In this document: positions 33,701 through 39,800 of the stretch, piece by piece
Layout: every line of letters begins with the position of its first letter
Numbering within the stretch: position 1 is the first letter of the stretch
From: Unio delphinus
Lineage: Eukaryota > Mollusca > Bivalvia > Unionida > Unionidae
Direction of reading: 5' to 3'
DNA length: 64,000 nt
Assembly: GCA_029339505.1 (NCBI GenBank)
Contig: JAQISU010000155.1
Span: 17,998,001 to 18,062,000, forward strand
The notes under the pieces: model-generated
Database searches by the model: none
What the model was told of the DNA's origin: nothing
Seen by the model: the letters and a program-made list of their open reading frames with translations, nothing else
Translations under genes and position numbers: made by a program

Positions 33701-36011
33701 GTTGCTTATGTAAATGAGAGACAGTCAAAAAGCTTCAAAAGTGTTAGATTCTTTGTCAAGAGATATCCCTTTCTATTGCCACCCTTGTCTAACTTGGATC
33801 ATCTGGAAGAAGAGTTCCTGAAGTATCAAGTTGGGATTCTACCTGACAATATACTTAATGCAGATAGAGTTGATGTGCAATGGCACCTTATTTCCCAGCT
33901 AAAAGACTGGAAGAAATAAATTTCCTCTTCTTTGTCAGGTTATGAAAGGAATATTGGTTCTTTACCATTCTAATGCTGACTGTGAGAGATTGTTCAGTGT
34001 TGTTAACAAAAATAAAACTGAATTCAGGTCCAGGCTAAGTAACCCGGTACTGAGTGCTCTACTGGTATGCAAAACATTCATGGCCTCAGCTGGTACAAAA
34101 TGTTTTGAAATGCAACATGACAATCTGTTGCTTTCTAAAGCTAAAAGTGCTACATATGAACACTTGAACCATTAATGAATGATAAAAGACGAGAAAAGCA
34201 AATAAATCATTGTTAATTGTAATTGTAGTATGTTATATGTGGATTACTCTTTTTCTGCTTGGATTCCTCTTTTTGACCACTTGGATTACACTTTTTCCTC
34301 GTCAGGGGTTGGCATGTATGCATTTGAATGTGCTTTTGGGAGACAGTGATGACGATAAAGAGGACTTTGAAGGTTTTGAACTAGACGAAGTGTGAACTCC
34401 ACATGTTTTTGTTCTCGACGAACCAAAGTGATTTATTTCACTTTTCTGAGAGAGTTGGACCCTCCGAAGTGTTAGATGGCTCCAGAAAAGCTTTGGAATA
34501 CTTTGAAATCGTTGATTTAGTCTAATTGTTTGAAATTATCATTCATGTAATGTGGTAAATAAATAATTGCTTGTGCATTTTACCTGTTATGTTACCTGTT
34601 TGCGCGTGTATATTAAACGTTTTAATATATATGCACATTTTGTTGATTTATTCATACAAGTTGAGTTCTACCAAATACAGCAAGATATCTTTAAAATCTT
34701 TTAATTGGCAAAGTTATGTTCTTTCAAAGTCCACAGCTCATTCTACTTTACAAGTCCAAAGTTACTTAGTGTTTGGAGTTCTAAACCTGAAAATTACTTA
34801 GTGATGAAAGGGTTAAACACACCTATTAGTTATAGCACATATATGAATTGGCTTTGATTACAATATTTAGTGTAGTTGAACTTTACCCCTAAAATAGTGG
34901 AAATATTTACATGAATTTCCACGGCAAAGGTGTTCACTAAAACTGTACTGTATTTTTAAGATTTGTATCCAAAAGTAGTATACTAAATTTGCATTTTTGT
35001 TTATTGTTGACCAACAAATCGTCTTGTATTTATCATCCAAGTTGTTATTTAAGTGTCTTACTAAATTAAACAACTCTTGTGAAATCATATGCATTTTTGA
35101 AAAGGGAATAGATTTAAGTAATACTTGAATACTTGCATTAATGTACTTAAGAGGCGAGTTCGGACATTAAATGGAAGGAAAACACAATTTTAAGAAGAAA
35201 CAATTGATTGGTTCTAGTTTTAAATTTTAGAAATAAACCTTCCTCTTTTAGTTAATAATGTTGCTGGCAATTTATTTTGCACGTTTTCCAGACAGTAAAA
35301 TTACAAAAGATAATTTGTATGCTTGAACGAAAACAGTTCAATAAGAAAATCACAAAATTAAGATCATCAGTTAAAGCTGGTACATTGGAATCAGTGATTG
35401 AAGAGAGAGAAACAAGGTGTAGAAAAGGCTGCAATAAACAACATGTGTCTGTGTTGCACGCTTGCACCATCTGAATATAACATGGTGCCCATCCAGAAGA
35501 TACAAGTGTGCAACACATACATCTTTGACATTAAATAATTATGTAAAGCACTGTCCTACTTTACTGATGGTTGTATATGTTGTAAATAGTTACATTTGCA
35601 TTAAAATATTTAAAAATCTGTATTTTTGTACTCGTGGGGGTGGGGTGTTTGCAGCTATGAAATATATTTTTGAATCACATTGTCAGATCAAGATCAGAAA
35701 GACCATTTTTGCAAGTGACACTACACAATTTAAAGTAGTGAACAATTGATGCCATTGGAGGTATGCATTAAAAACAAAATCAATCCAATCATTTTATTTT
35801 CCTCAAATAGGGAGAGGAGCCAAAGATTTCTTCTTACAACAAGGTGATGTGCGCTTGTGTGGATTACATCTTCTATAGCTCTAGCTCATTGGATAATGTT
35901 GGTGTGTATAAACTGGCAAATCCAGAGAAGATCAGGGAAACAGGTGGCACACCCAACCAGTTTTTTCCATCAGACCACATGTCTCTTAAAGCTGTTTTGT
36001 CATTTAAATAA
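3502..36011 (+). CDS. CCR4/nocturnin/Angel-like EEP-family nuclease, 8 coding exons
   Basis: Eight exons join with compatible phases (338, 158, 1804, 133, 177, 186, 81 and 201 nt), giving about 1025 residues and a TAA stop. Residues 1-220 are Lys/Ser/Thr/Pro-rich with TPAKK-type repeats, resembling nuclear or chromatin-binding basic tails. Residues about 220-560 are dominated by Glu, Lys and Val. From about residue 698 an endonuclease/exonuclease/phosphatase domain begins: FSLVSYN (Mg-site Asn), CLQEVS (catalytic Glu about 751), GYDGFFQKRT and EGEATFYR, GDFNS (Asp/Asn about 893) and PSDHMSL (Asp-His about 1013). These are the signature residues of CCR4-type deadenylases and of Angel and PDE12 phosphodiesterases. 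The likely activity is 3'-end RNA trimming, but the subfamily is uncertain. The long acidic/basic N-terminus is not typical of CNOT6 (which has leucine-rich repeats) or nocturnin. All introns carry mobile elements. A further small exon could have been missed. Confidence 0.8.
4731..4780. repeat. 25-bp tandem duplication in intron 1
   Basis: The 25-bp unit beginning cagattgtttgtgcatttgg occurs twice head to tail (4731-4755, 4756-4780) without mismatch, a recent slippage or duplication. Confidence 0.85.
5135..5260 (-). repeat. Dispersed repeat, inverted mate at 7430-7560
   Basis: The reverse complement of this segment (containing ctcatttgcacttcagagac, tgacccccag, ttttactcagtc) matches 7430-7560 in the same order with scattered substitutions. 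It is an interspersed repeat with copies on opposite strands on either side of coding exon 2. Confidence 0.6.
5288..5434 (+). repeat. Dispersed repeat, direct mate at 8567-8725
   Basis: This segment (gcaatattgctgctct...ccatatagtttta...cacatgcattcact...cttatatccaata) recurs at 8567-8725 in the same orientation with modest divergence. Non-coding. In this copy a SINE follows immediately. Confidence 0.7.
5444..5655 (+). mobile_element. tRNA-derived SINE (Ser/Leu-like head)
   Basis: The head contains an A-box-like ggcagagtgg and a B-box-like ggttcgagtct about 60 bp apart, as in tRNA pol III promoters. The body has gtgggtatgtgagaaagctt, ttgccagtagcttct and cttcctccaccatt, and the tail ends ggcgttaaaacc. 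The same body occurs at 36620-36878, 7905-8100 (reverse) and as tails at 39675 and 40649, which establishes it as a family. Family name not assigned. Confidence 0.75.
5878..6568 (-). mobile_element. hAT-type MITE, inverted diverged copy
   Basis: The reverse complement aligns along its length with the MITE at 975-1678, for example the segment with cccagccactgaagttgacc against ggtcaactttagtggctggg. The outer end at about 6568 is lost beyond gaatttct, and no TSD is recognisable, so it is older or truncated. An apparent 75-residue frame at 5882-6109 falls wholly inside it and is not a gene. Confidence 0.7.
6731..6770. repeat. (TA)n(TG)n microsatellite
   Basis: About ten TA steps run into about ten TG steps, followed by two imperfect copies of tgtgtgttctttgtg. 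A simple alternating purine-pyrimidine tract within intron 1. Confidence 0.95.
7037..7194 (+). CDS. EEP-nuclease gene, coding exon 2
   Basis: Preceded by acceptor tttttag, followed by donor gtagga; phase 2 in and phase 1 out. It encodes an SR-containing basic stretch with three near-identical STTPAKK repeats, then SRSQSRQ. It is joined to exon 1 because phase and composition fit and because it continues the same Lys/Thr/Pro style. Confidence 0.75.
7430..7560 (+). repeat. Dispersed repeat, inverted mate of 5135-5260
   Basis: Aligns with the reverse complement of 5135-5260, sharing tttaccctcatttg, cttcagaaacccc and ttttactcagtctgaccccc. Interspersed non-coding repeat in intron 2. Confidence 0.6.
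7905..8100 (-). mobile_element. tRNA-derived SINE, reverse copy
   Basis: On the minus strand this reads as head (B-box complement of agactcaaaccc), then caagctttct/agaagctactggcaag and ggtggaggaagaaaccgg, matching the body of the SINE at 5444-5655. The apparent frame 7748-8023 that overlaps it is a chance opening. Confidence 0.65.
8218..8275 (-). mobile_element. Second SINE head fragment
   Basis: A second copy of the head (gacagaggtgagatggcatt...gctttagaccactcgg) repeats 8037-8095 with a few changes. It is a truncated SINE or a local duplication of the neighbouring one. Confidence 0.55.
8567..8725 (+). repeat. Dispersed repeat, direct mate of 5288-5434
   Basis: Same order of blocks as the copy at 5288: gcaatattgctgctc, tagttttacctgtttagaca, cacatgcattcact. 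Not coding. Confidence 0.7.
9540..10290 (+). repeat. Dispersed repeat, longer copy
   Basis: Matches 17905-18350 in the same orientation at many short blocks (gattaaagacatg, atcatattcctat, tgtctcaatgaagg, ttggaatatac, gaattcactaattt). Relative to this copy the second lacks about 280 bp around 9920-10200. The open frames at 9553-9849 and 9915-10196 lie inside it and show no recognisable protein, so I treat it as a non-coding interspersed element of unknown class. Confidence 0.55.
10860..12663 (+). CDS. EEP-nuclease gene, coding exon 3 (large)
   Basis: Acceptor ttttcag before 10860, donor gtaagt after 12663; phase 1 in, phase 2 out. It encodes about 600 residues: a Lys-rich start, then more than 250 residues very rich in Glu, Val, Ala and Lys with no Cys-rich or folded look. 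A basic PRRKRKWEEL cluster (likely nuclear localisation signal) follows, and the EEP domain begins with FSLVSYNVLAD and DADIICLQEVS. The minus-strand frames across this exon are mirror images of the GAA/GAG codons. Confidence 0.85.
12664..15350. other. Intron 3, first part: nothing recognised
   Basis: AT-rich, with no open frame resembling a known protein. A short G9 run followed by ga repeats lies near 13712-13730. No tRNA or other structured RNA was seen. Confidence 0.5.
15966..16290 (+). pseudogene. Tigger transposase fragment
   Basis: Conceptual reading in shifting frames begins atggctaccaacagc with a Lys/Arg-rich start, then pieces resembling the CENP-B/pogo helix-turn-helix region. Later comes LSLENFAATRGWFSRF, which matches the conserved 'ASxGWLxRFxxRH' core of CENP-B-type DNA-binding domains. 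Stops and frame changes interrupt it, and no DDE catalytic domain remains. Not functional. Confidence 0.65.
16692..16711. repeat. (CA)n microsatellite
   Basis: About ten CA steps inside the right part of the Tigger-like element. Confidence 0.9.
16790..17900. other. Intron 3, middle part: nothing recognised
   Basis: AT-rich non-coding DNA with short T-runs (near 17401-17426). No gene or clear repeat boundary was seen. Confidence 0.4.
17905..18350 (+). repeat. Dispersed repeat, shorter copy of 9540-10290
   Basis: Collinear with 9540-9915 and then with 10200-10275, skipping the middle. Divergence is moderate, so both copies are old. Two copies in one host gene suggest a moderately abundant family. 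Confidence 0.55.
19299..19431 (+). CDS. EEP-nuclease gene, coding exon 4
   Basis: Acceptor aatttcag, donor gtaagt; phase 2 in, phase 0 out. It encodes IGYDGFFQKRTNDFYHEGEA and continues TFYRTARF, which corresponds to the substrate-side loop after the catalytic Glu in CCR4/Angel proteins (GYxGxFxxKRT..EGxAxFxR). It fits directly after exon 3. Confidence 0.85.
20983..22185. mobile_element. Possible hAT-type element with CAGGGCT ends
   Basis: The segment begins cagggctcaacattaaagg and ends ..acagccctg, i.e. 7-bp inverted ends CAGGGCT typical of many hAT elements, and both ends carry related internal words (caagtg, acttgtcctg). I cannot see an 8-bp target duplication and there is no transposase. 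It could be two unrelated fragments. Confidence 0.35.
22888..23064 (+). CDS. EEP-nuclease gene, coding exon 5
   Basis: Acceptor tacacag, donor gtaggt; phase 0 at both ends, 59 residues. It contains VGNIHVIWGE and PDVQCIQ, equivalent to the 'VxNxHLxWxPxxxDVxxxQ' segment of CCR4-type nucleases, where the His contributes to the active site. Confidence 0.85.
24327..25124 (-). CDS. Transposon-borne protein: Cys motif plus basic linker plus Tudor-like domain
   Basis: The open frame extends to 25175, but the first ATG is at 25124 (MENTDNEAK), giving about 265 residues; upstream exons are likely. The N-terminal part has a CYCEQC..GRCSF cysteine cluster and a conserved-looking NAWEMRKL. The middle is a highly charged linker with PNKKRKP (likely nuclear localisation signal). 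The C-terminal about 100 residues (GEFVAVGLEPKKGPLDVYLA, later MYAWPEKDD) look like a small beta-barrel of the Tudor/SH3 kind. From memory, similar Cys plus WP-containing proteins are common in mollusc and cnidarian genomes, often near transposons. I do not recognise a named family. It lies wholly within the TIR-bounded element, so it is probably a cargo or accessory protein. Confidence 0.55.
   Translation of the reverse strand: MENTDNEAKTVSRREFILVKDVERNREETDVQTLQVTRKLHAVKSGSNDYELSIRNLSCYCEQCMRVDGRCSFSENVNAWEMRKLVLNKDNLSQKGKQLKDKNPSTIENNDEKRKQGSNQKDHNSATSEKPNKKRKPTERQNIVTKKIKVDKKAPTNTEKPIEKYHPGEFVAVGLEPKKGPLDVYLAEVTDILHNEVRLKYMRKSGNMYAWPEKDDYSQEALDAILYRVKAPQIVNKRGHFKFNAAELSKLKSNLEKNHKHFYLK
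25803..25842 (-). CDS. Possible first exon of the transposon-borne gene
   Basis: An ATG at 25842 opens 13 codons (MGRRQKQTSGNNS) ending in G before a good donor (gtaagt on the minus strand). Phase 1 fits acceptors near 25150 (tttctgtacag) that lead in frame into the 24327-25124 reading frame. Supported only by splice-site appearance. Confidence 0.3.
27172..27480 (+). mobile_element. tRNA-derived SINE (second family)
   Basis: The head tggtttagtggttagagcat (A box) and gggttcgatccc (B box, about 27224) are strongly tRNA-like. The unrelated body includes ggctggtcggcctggtgtca and ctacatgtccccagcgtgat, with a tail ending in attgttaaagctgttaaaaa. The anticodon arm cannot be assigned cleanly and 3' extra sequence is present, so this is a SINE rather than a tRNA gene. 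A body fragment recurs at 28205-28255. Confidence 0.7.
27865..28205 (+). mobile_element. Truncated copy of the hAT element 5' region
   Basis: Collinear with 32333-32650 of the hAT element (taactacgacataagagtac against taactacgatatacgagtat, then ctatttatagcaa, gagagaacagactggttt, cagaaccagt). It has neither terminal repeat nor transposase, so it is a solo fragment. Confidence 0.6.
28341..28526 (+). CDS. EEP-nuclease gene, coding exon 6
   Basis: Acceptor tacacaacag, donor gtaagt; phase 0 at both ends, 62 residues. It carries PHIICGDFNSEPSSSGYQLL, the metal/phosphate-binding GDFNS motif of EEP nucleases. The exon continues directly from ..PDVQCIQ of exon 5. Confidence 0.9.
28527..30258. other. 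Intron 6: simple repeats only
   Basis: Holds a G14 run (29059-29072) and an (AAT)-rich tract near 29235-29262. Nothing else recognisable; short open frames show no similarity to known proteins. Confidence 0.5.
30259..30339 (+). CDS. EEP-nuclease gene, coding exon 7
   Basis: Acceptor caatttcag, donor gtaaaa; 81 nt, phase 0 at both ends. It encodes 27 residues including LVNKLWQAFQHTSSSLKSAY, the helical insertion that in Angel/CCR4 proteins precedes the strand carrying the 'DYIFY' segment. Confidence 0.75.
32133..34318 (+). mobile_element. hAT transposon inserted in the piggyBac-like element
   Basis: Ends tacatgccaacc and ggttggcatgta are inverted repeats. The 8-bp tgcatttg occurs at 32125-32132 and 34319-34326 as target duplication; because the ends are palindromic the exact boundary is ambiguous by 2 bp. 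Subterminal attacgcttttt-type repeats occur near the left end (32147, 32172, 32214) and variants near the right (34244-34297). It contains a broken hAT transposase. Confidence 0.8.
32804..34173 (+). pseudogene. hAT transposase, broken (BED finger to dimerisation domain)
   Basis: The first segment (ATG 32804 to about 33290) has a BED-type zinc finger, HCRLCGNDF followed by HMKIRKH. After a frame change near 33290 and a TGA at 33411 the reading continues with GFAADNASVMTGIHKGV, the catalytic-core 'DNAxxM' motif of hAT transposases, up to 33645. A deletion or stop follows, then 33653-33916. A last segment, 33942-34172, contains NADCERLFSVVNKNKTEFRS, the hAT C-terminal dimerisation region. It is related to ZBED/SCAND3-type transposases. 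Multiple breaks make it non-functional. Confidence 0.75.
34817..35810. other. Intron 7, last part: nothing recognised
   Basis: AT-rich non-coding sequence between the piggyBac-like insertion and exon 8. Open frames at 35277-35518 overlap on both strands and show no known domain. Confidence 0.4.
35811..36011 (+). CDS. EEP-nuclease gene, terminal coding exon 8
   Basis: Acceptor cctcaaatag, phase 0, ending at TAA 36009-36011. It encodes CVDYIFYSSSSL and FFPSDHMSLKAVLSF, the last two conserved blocks of EEP nucleases; the SDH His is the general base. The protein ends 10 residues after SDH, as is usual in this family. Confidence 0.9.
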   Translation, partial: GEEPKISSYNKVMCACVDYIFYSSSSLDNVGVYKLANPEKIRETGGTPNQFFPSDHMSLKAVLSFK

Positions 36012-36098
36012 TATGGTAAGTTGATTTTAGTTTTAGTTTGTTATTAAGTTGTTAAGATAATAACAGACATTTAAGAAGTATGCTTTATATGCATAGAA

Positions 36099-36104
36099 AA
36101 TAAA
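36099..36104 (+). promoter_or_regulatory. Candidate polyadenylation signal AATAAA
   Basis: First AATAAA after the stop codon, 88 nt downstream. Further candidates occur farther on (for example near 36520), so the 3' UTR end is not fixed by sequence alone. Confidence 0.4.
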
Positions 36105-36619
36105 ATTTTCATGTATAAAAACTTATGCTTAATTAAATTACTTTGTGAACTGGCTGCTATTAAGATTTTTTAAAACTGAAATGACCATAATGACTAAATC
36201 TTCGGACACCCTTGTTTTAGGACATGAAACTAATTTCTTCATGTAGTCTTAGGGCTTCTTCAACATTATCTTGAGGTTTCTCAATCTAAGATGTATTCAG
36301 TTATATCAAAGCAAACTGGATTAGTCTTATCAAGTGGTTTTGCACCATCTGGTGGTGATGGTTTGACTGAAATTTGTTTTATTTATGTGTTCATTCCTCA
36401 GATTTGCAAAATATGTTTTTTAAGATGGATATTAAAACAAAATATCTTTCCTGTGTAATTTCTCTCAAAATCCACTTTTCTCACTTGAAATCCTGTAATT
36501 TGTTAAAGAACAATAAATTTAGAACTAGATAAGTTCATGTTTATGCAGTGGTGATGCTCAGCCATCTGCCTATTATTAGTTTTATTTACATTGTCCACTA
36601 TCTGCATTTACCAAAATGG

Positions 36620-36878
36620 ACAGACCAAGAGTGGCTGAGTGTTCTAAAGGGATCACGGTTACTGAACTTGCCATATCACCGCTGTCTGCATTGGTTCGAG
36701 TCTTGGGCTCGGCCAATGTGGGTATGTGAGAAAGCTTGCCAGTAGCTTCTTGTGAGTTTATGGTTCTTTCCAGGGTTTTCGGGGCTGGGGTGGGGGTCTT
36801 CCTCCACCATTTGTGGTGGCTGCCATGTAAAGTCTTGTGCTGAAAAATGGCATTAAACCGTATTAAAACAACAGTTAA
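36620..36878 (+). mobile_element. tRNA-derived SINE, same family as 5444-5655
   Basis: Contains gagtggctgag (A-box-like), ggttcgagtct (B box), gtgggtatgtgagaaagctt, gccagtagcttct, cttcctccaccatt and tail gcattaaacc. It is a longer copy with a G-rich insertion (ggggctggggtgggggt). Confidence 0.75.
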
Positions 36879-39800
36879 AATGGATGGCTTGCACTAAGTA
36901 TCACAACCTTAGCTGGAGTTTTTAATATTTTTTTACTAGGATTGTACATTCATTTCTGTGCCTGTTGATCATTGAACCACATGCCCTACTGAAATTACAC
37001 TTATAAAAACTTTTATAATAACAAAACATGAAAATTATATTAGTGTGGCCATATTCAGGCATCTGCTTTTTCTCAGTTTAGTGACAGGAACAAAGTTAAA
37101 ACAAGCGGCATAGAAGTGTTAAAAGGAATATTGAGTTTACTGAGGGGAGGGGCAGGCTTACAAGCAAGAAGTCATTGACATCCATTGGGTTTGGTACTAC
37201 TACTTGTTTCTGAATCTAAACTTTTTGTCACCTAGATTTATGTGTACTTTTCAAACACTTTCGTTAACTTCATATTGCTATCTCTGCATTGGATCTTGAA
37301 GTTTTAAAATGTATGTTTTCCAATTTGACAATGGTACCAAATGATATTTTGTTATGTCATACTGAAAGTTGATCAGATTTGTGGAGGAAACAACCATTAC
37401 CTTTCTTAGATCTTGTTTGTGTTGGCATATCTGAATTAGTAGTAGGATTGCATTTATTTTATTTGGGCTTTGAGACCTAGATCTCATGGTGATGGGAGAA
37501 TGAGAACATAATAATAATGAGGGGGTTTGCTCTGGAAAAAAATGGAAGTAGCTAGGTTTCTTTTTGTCTCGTTACAGGTAGACTGTCATTCAAGATTTCA
37601 TCAGACTATAAAGAGACGAGAGCTTCAAGAATATCTAGTGCAGCCTCAAGTTGGCAGTGAACATCATTTGTTCACTAATTTTGGCAAATGCCATGTTAAT
37701 GGCTGCAGTTTTATATTCATGAATTGTAAATAATCAACTACATGATTGTTTTATTCATCAAAGTTGAGGTTCTATTTTCATAGTTAATGTTCCAGAATAG
37801 TTTCTGTACTGTTATCTTAAAACCATTAAGCCAGCAAACCAGTTTTTATATGCTTGTCCTAAGGCAGAGTATAATGTTATGATGTCTCTCCATCCGTCCA
37901 TGTATTACCAATTTCGTTTCTGCACAGTAATTCTAGTTCCACAGCATGCACTAGTCTCTATTGTTTAAACTTGTGATAACAAGAAAGCTTAATAGTTTTA
38001 AAGTCAATTGTTAAAAGATCATGACTACTATGATGGAAGAGGGAAACAGATTTTTTTTGTTGCATAATGACTTATATTCCAGACCTCATACTTTGACCAA
38101 ATTTTGTGGATGGCTTGCATTTAGGTTAATAAAAAAAAGCCTTTAAATTCTTTGATATTAGGGTTAGAGGTCAAAGTCATTATAGGTATAATAAGTCAGT
38201 TGTTTGGTTCAAGACCACACACTTTAATAAAAAATGTTCTGGTCCTTGCAACCCACTAATCCATAATATTGGAACCATGACTAGTACCTACATTAGGAAC
38301 TATTAAATACTGGGCAATTATGTAATATGTCATTCATGGTACTTTTGTTTTTCATCTTACCATTCATCATGATTTTGTAACACAGCAATGAGTAAAATTA
38401 TCTTTTAAGGGATGTTTTTCACATAAATCATATGCTATTTTTATGTCAGAATTATTAGTATTTAAAACAAATCGGGTTACGCTGGCAAAAATATGCTCAG
38501 TTGTCAAATGAGTGTATAAAGGTTGCATCCATTGATGGCTGTATTTGTCCATATATTAGTGACACCTATTGTTATCAAGTTGATTCATCCCATCAAATGA
38601 GAAGGTACTAGTACCTGATCAGTTGAGGAAATGGTGAATTCATCTGTACACTGTAATCGCCACATGCATTTTCTATTGATGTAAATAGTTTACTACCATT
38701 TTCATTGGAATCAATGCACCTGACTCCATGTGAATGTTTTAAATGACGACGATTTTTCACTTTATAGTTTTGATTTATGTTGACTTCTCGACTAAGATCA
38801 AGTGAAGGCAAATCATGTACCACCTTTTCATAGCTGTCTGCTAAGAGAAAAGATGACTGTTAACTGCTTGGTTCTACAGTTGATATTTGCTATAAATCTT
38901 TGAATACTACACATCATTTCAAAGAATACCTTCCAGTAAAGCTCTTTTGATAGGCAAGTATTAGGGACAGATTCTTTAAAACTTTACAAGTTTCTTATTT
39001 TAACAGTACAACATTCAGAATGGAGGGATGAAAAGGCTTAACATTTAACCAGTTTGTAATAATCTATAAGATTTGGAAATAAGAACTTTTATTTTTTTTA
39101 AAACAGGCAAACGATTCCATCAGTGCAAAAACCACATAAATATGATAAGATTATTTTATATTTTGTGAATTTTGAATAGTGAAGTTGTATGGGTAAATTT
39201 AGTAATTTCATTAACAAAATATTTTGGGTATGGACTTGACTGTTGCTTCAGGTACTTTAAAATCTGTAATTGTTATTTAAAAAAATGAATGATGTGCCTA
39301 TGATGCAGTAGGTTTTTTCATCTTAGTTGTTGGTGCTAGTGTGAATAAGTACATATTCTATTTAGAATATAAATTATTAAATTTATACTTTCCCCATGCT
39401 CTCACATACTTGACTTCCCAGAATTTGTGGCCATTTGCTCCAGTTTATACATAGAAATAATAAAAGCTTTCACTTTTTCCTATTCTTTTGTAAATACTGC
39501 AAAAACAAACAAGATTTTAGATTGTGAGATGCATTCTCTTTGTCTCTACTTGATAATGTATTATGTTGAGATGAGCCACTAATTATTTGCAATTCATATG
39601 CATATCAACTTGAAGTATTAATGAGGGTGGGGTGTTACATAATGTGGGAATTGTTTCAAAAGTAATTTTTTTTCCCGGGTTCTTCCTCCACCATTAATAC
39701 TGGCAGCAATATATAGCCTATCGTGCTGAAAAATGTTGTTAAACCTTACAATAGGTGGATGCCTTATCTCATTGCCTCAAATCAGTGGGAACCATTGCCC

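Larger units (their letters stand above)
31775..34812. mobile_element. piggyBac-like element interrupted by a hAT element
   Basis: Flanked by ttaa on both sides (31771-31774, 34813-34816). Ends ccctttcatca and tgatgaaaggg are inverted repeats. TTAA duplication with CCC...GGG ends is diagnostic of piggyBac. Two copies of tttaccggtctgggg sit just inside the left end. The right part (34322-34395) encodes LLGDSDDDKEDFEGFELDEV then stop, which resembles the acidic N-terminus of piggyBac transposases. The remainder of that transposase is missing. Without the insertion the element would be about 0.85 kb, a non-autonomous derivative. Confidence 0.75.

Noticed and set aside
37527..37733. Extra 3' exon of the EEP gene after an acceptor-like ttacag at 37572-37577
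   Set aside because: The EEP domain already ends properly at 36011 and the frame encodes nothing recognisable; a non-coding alternative exon cannot be excluded.
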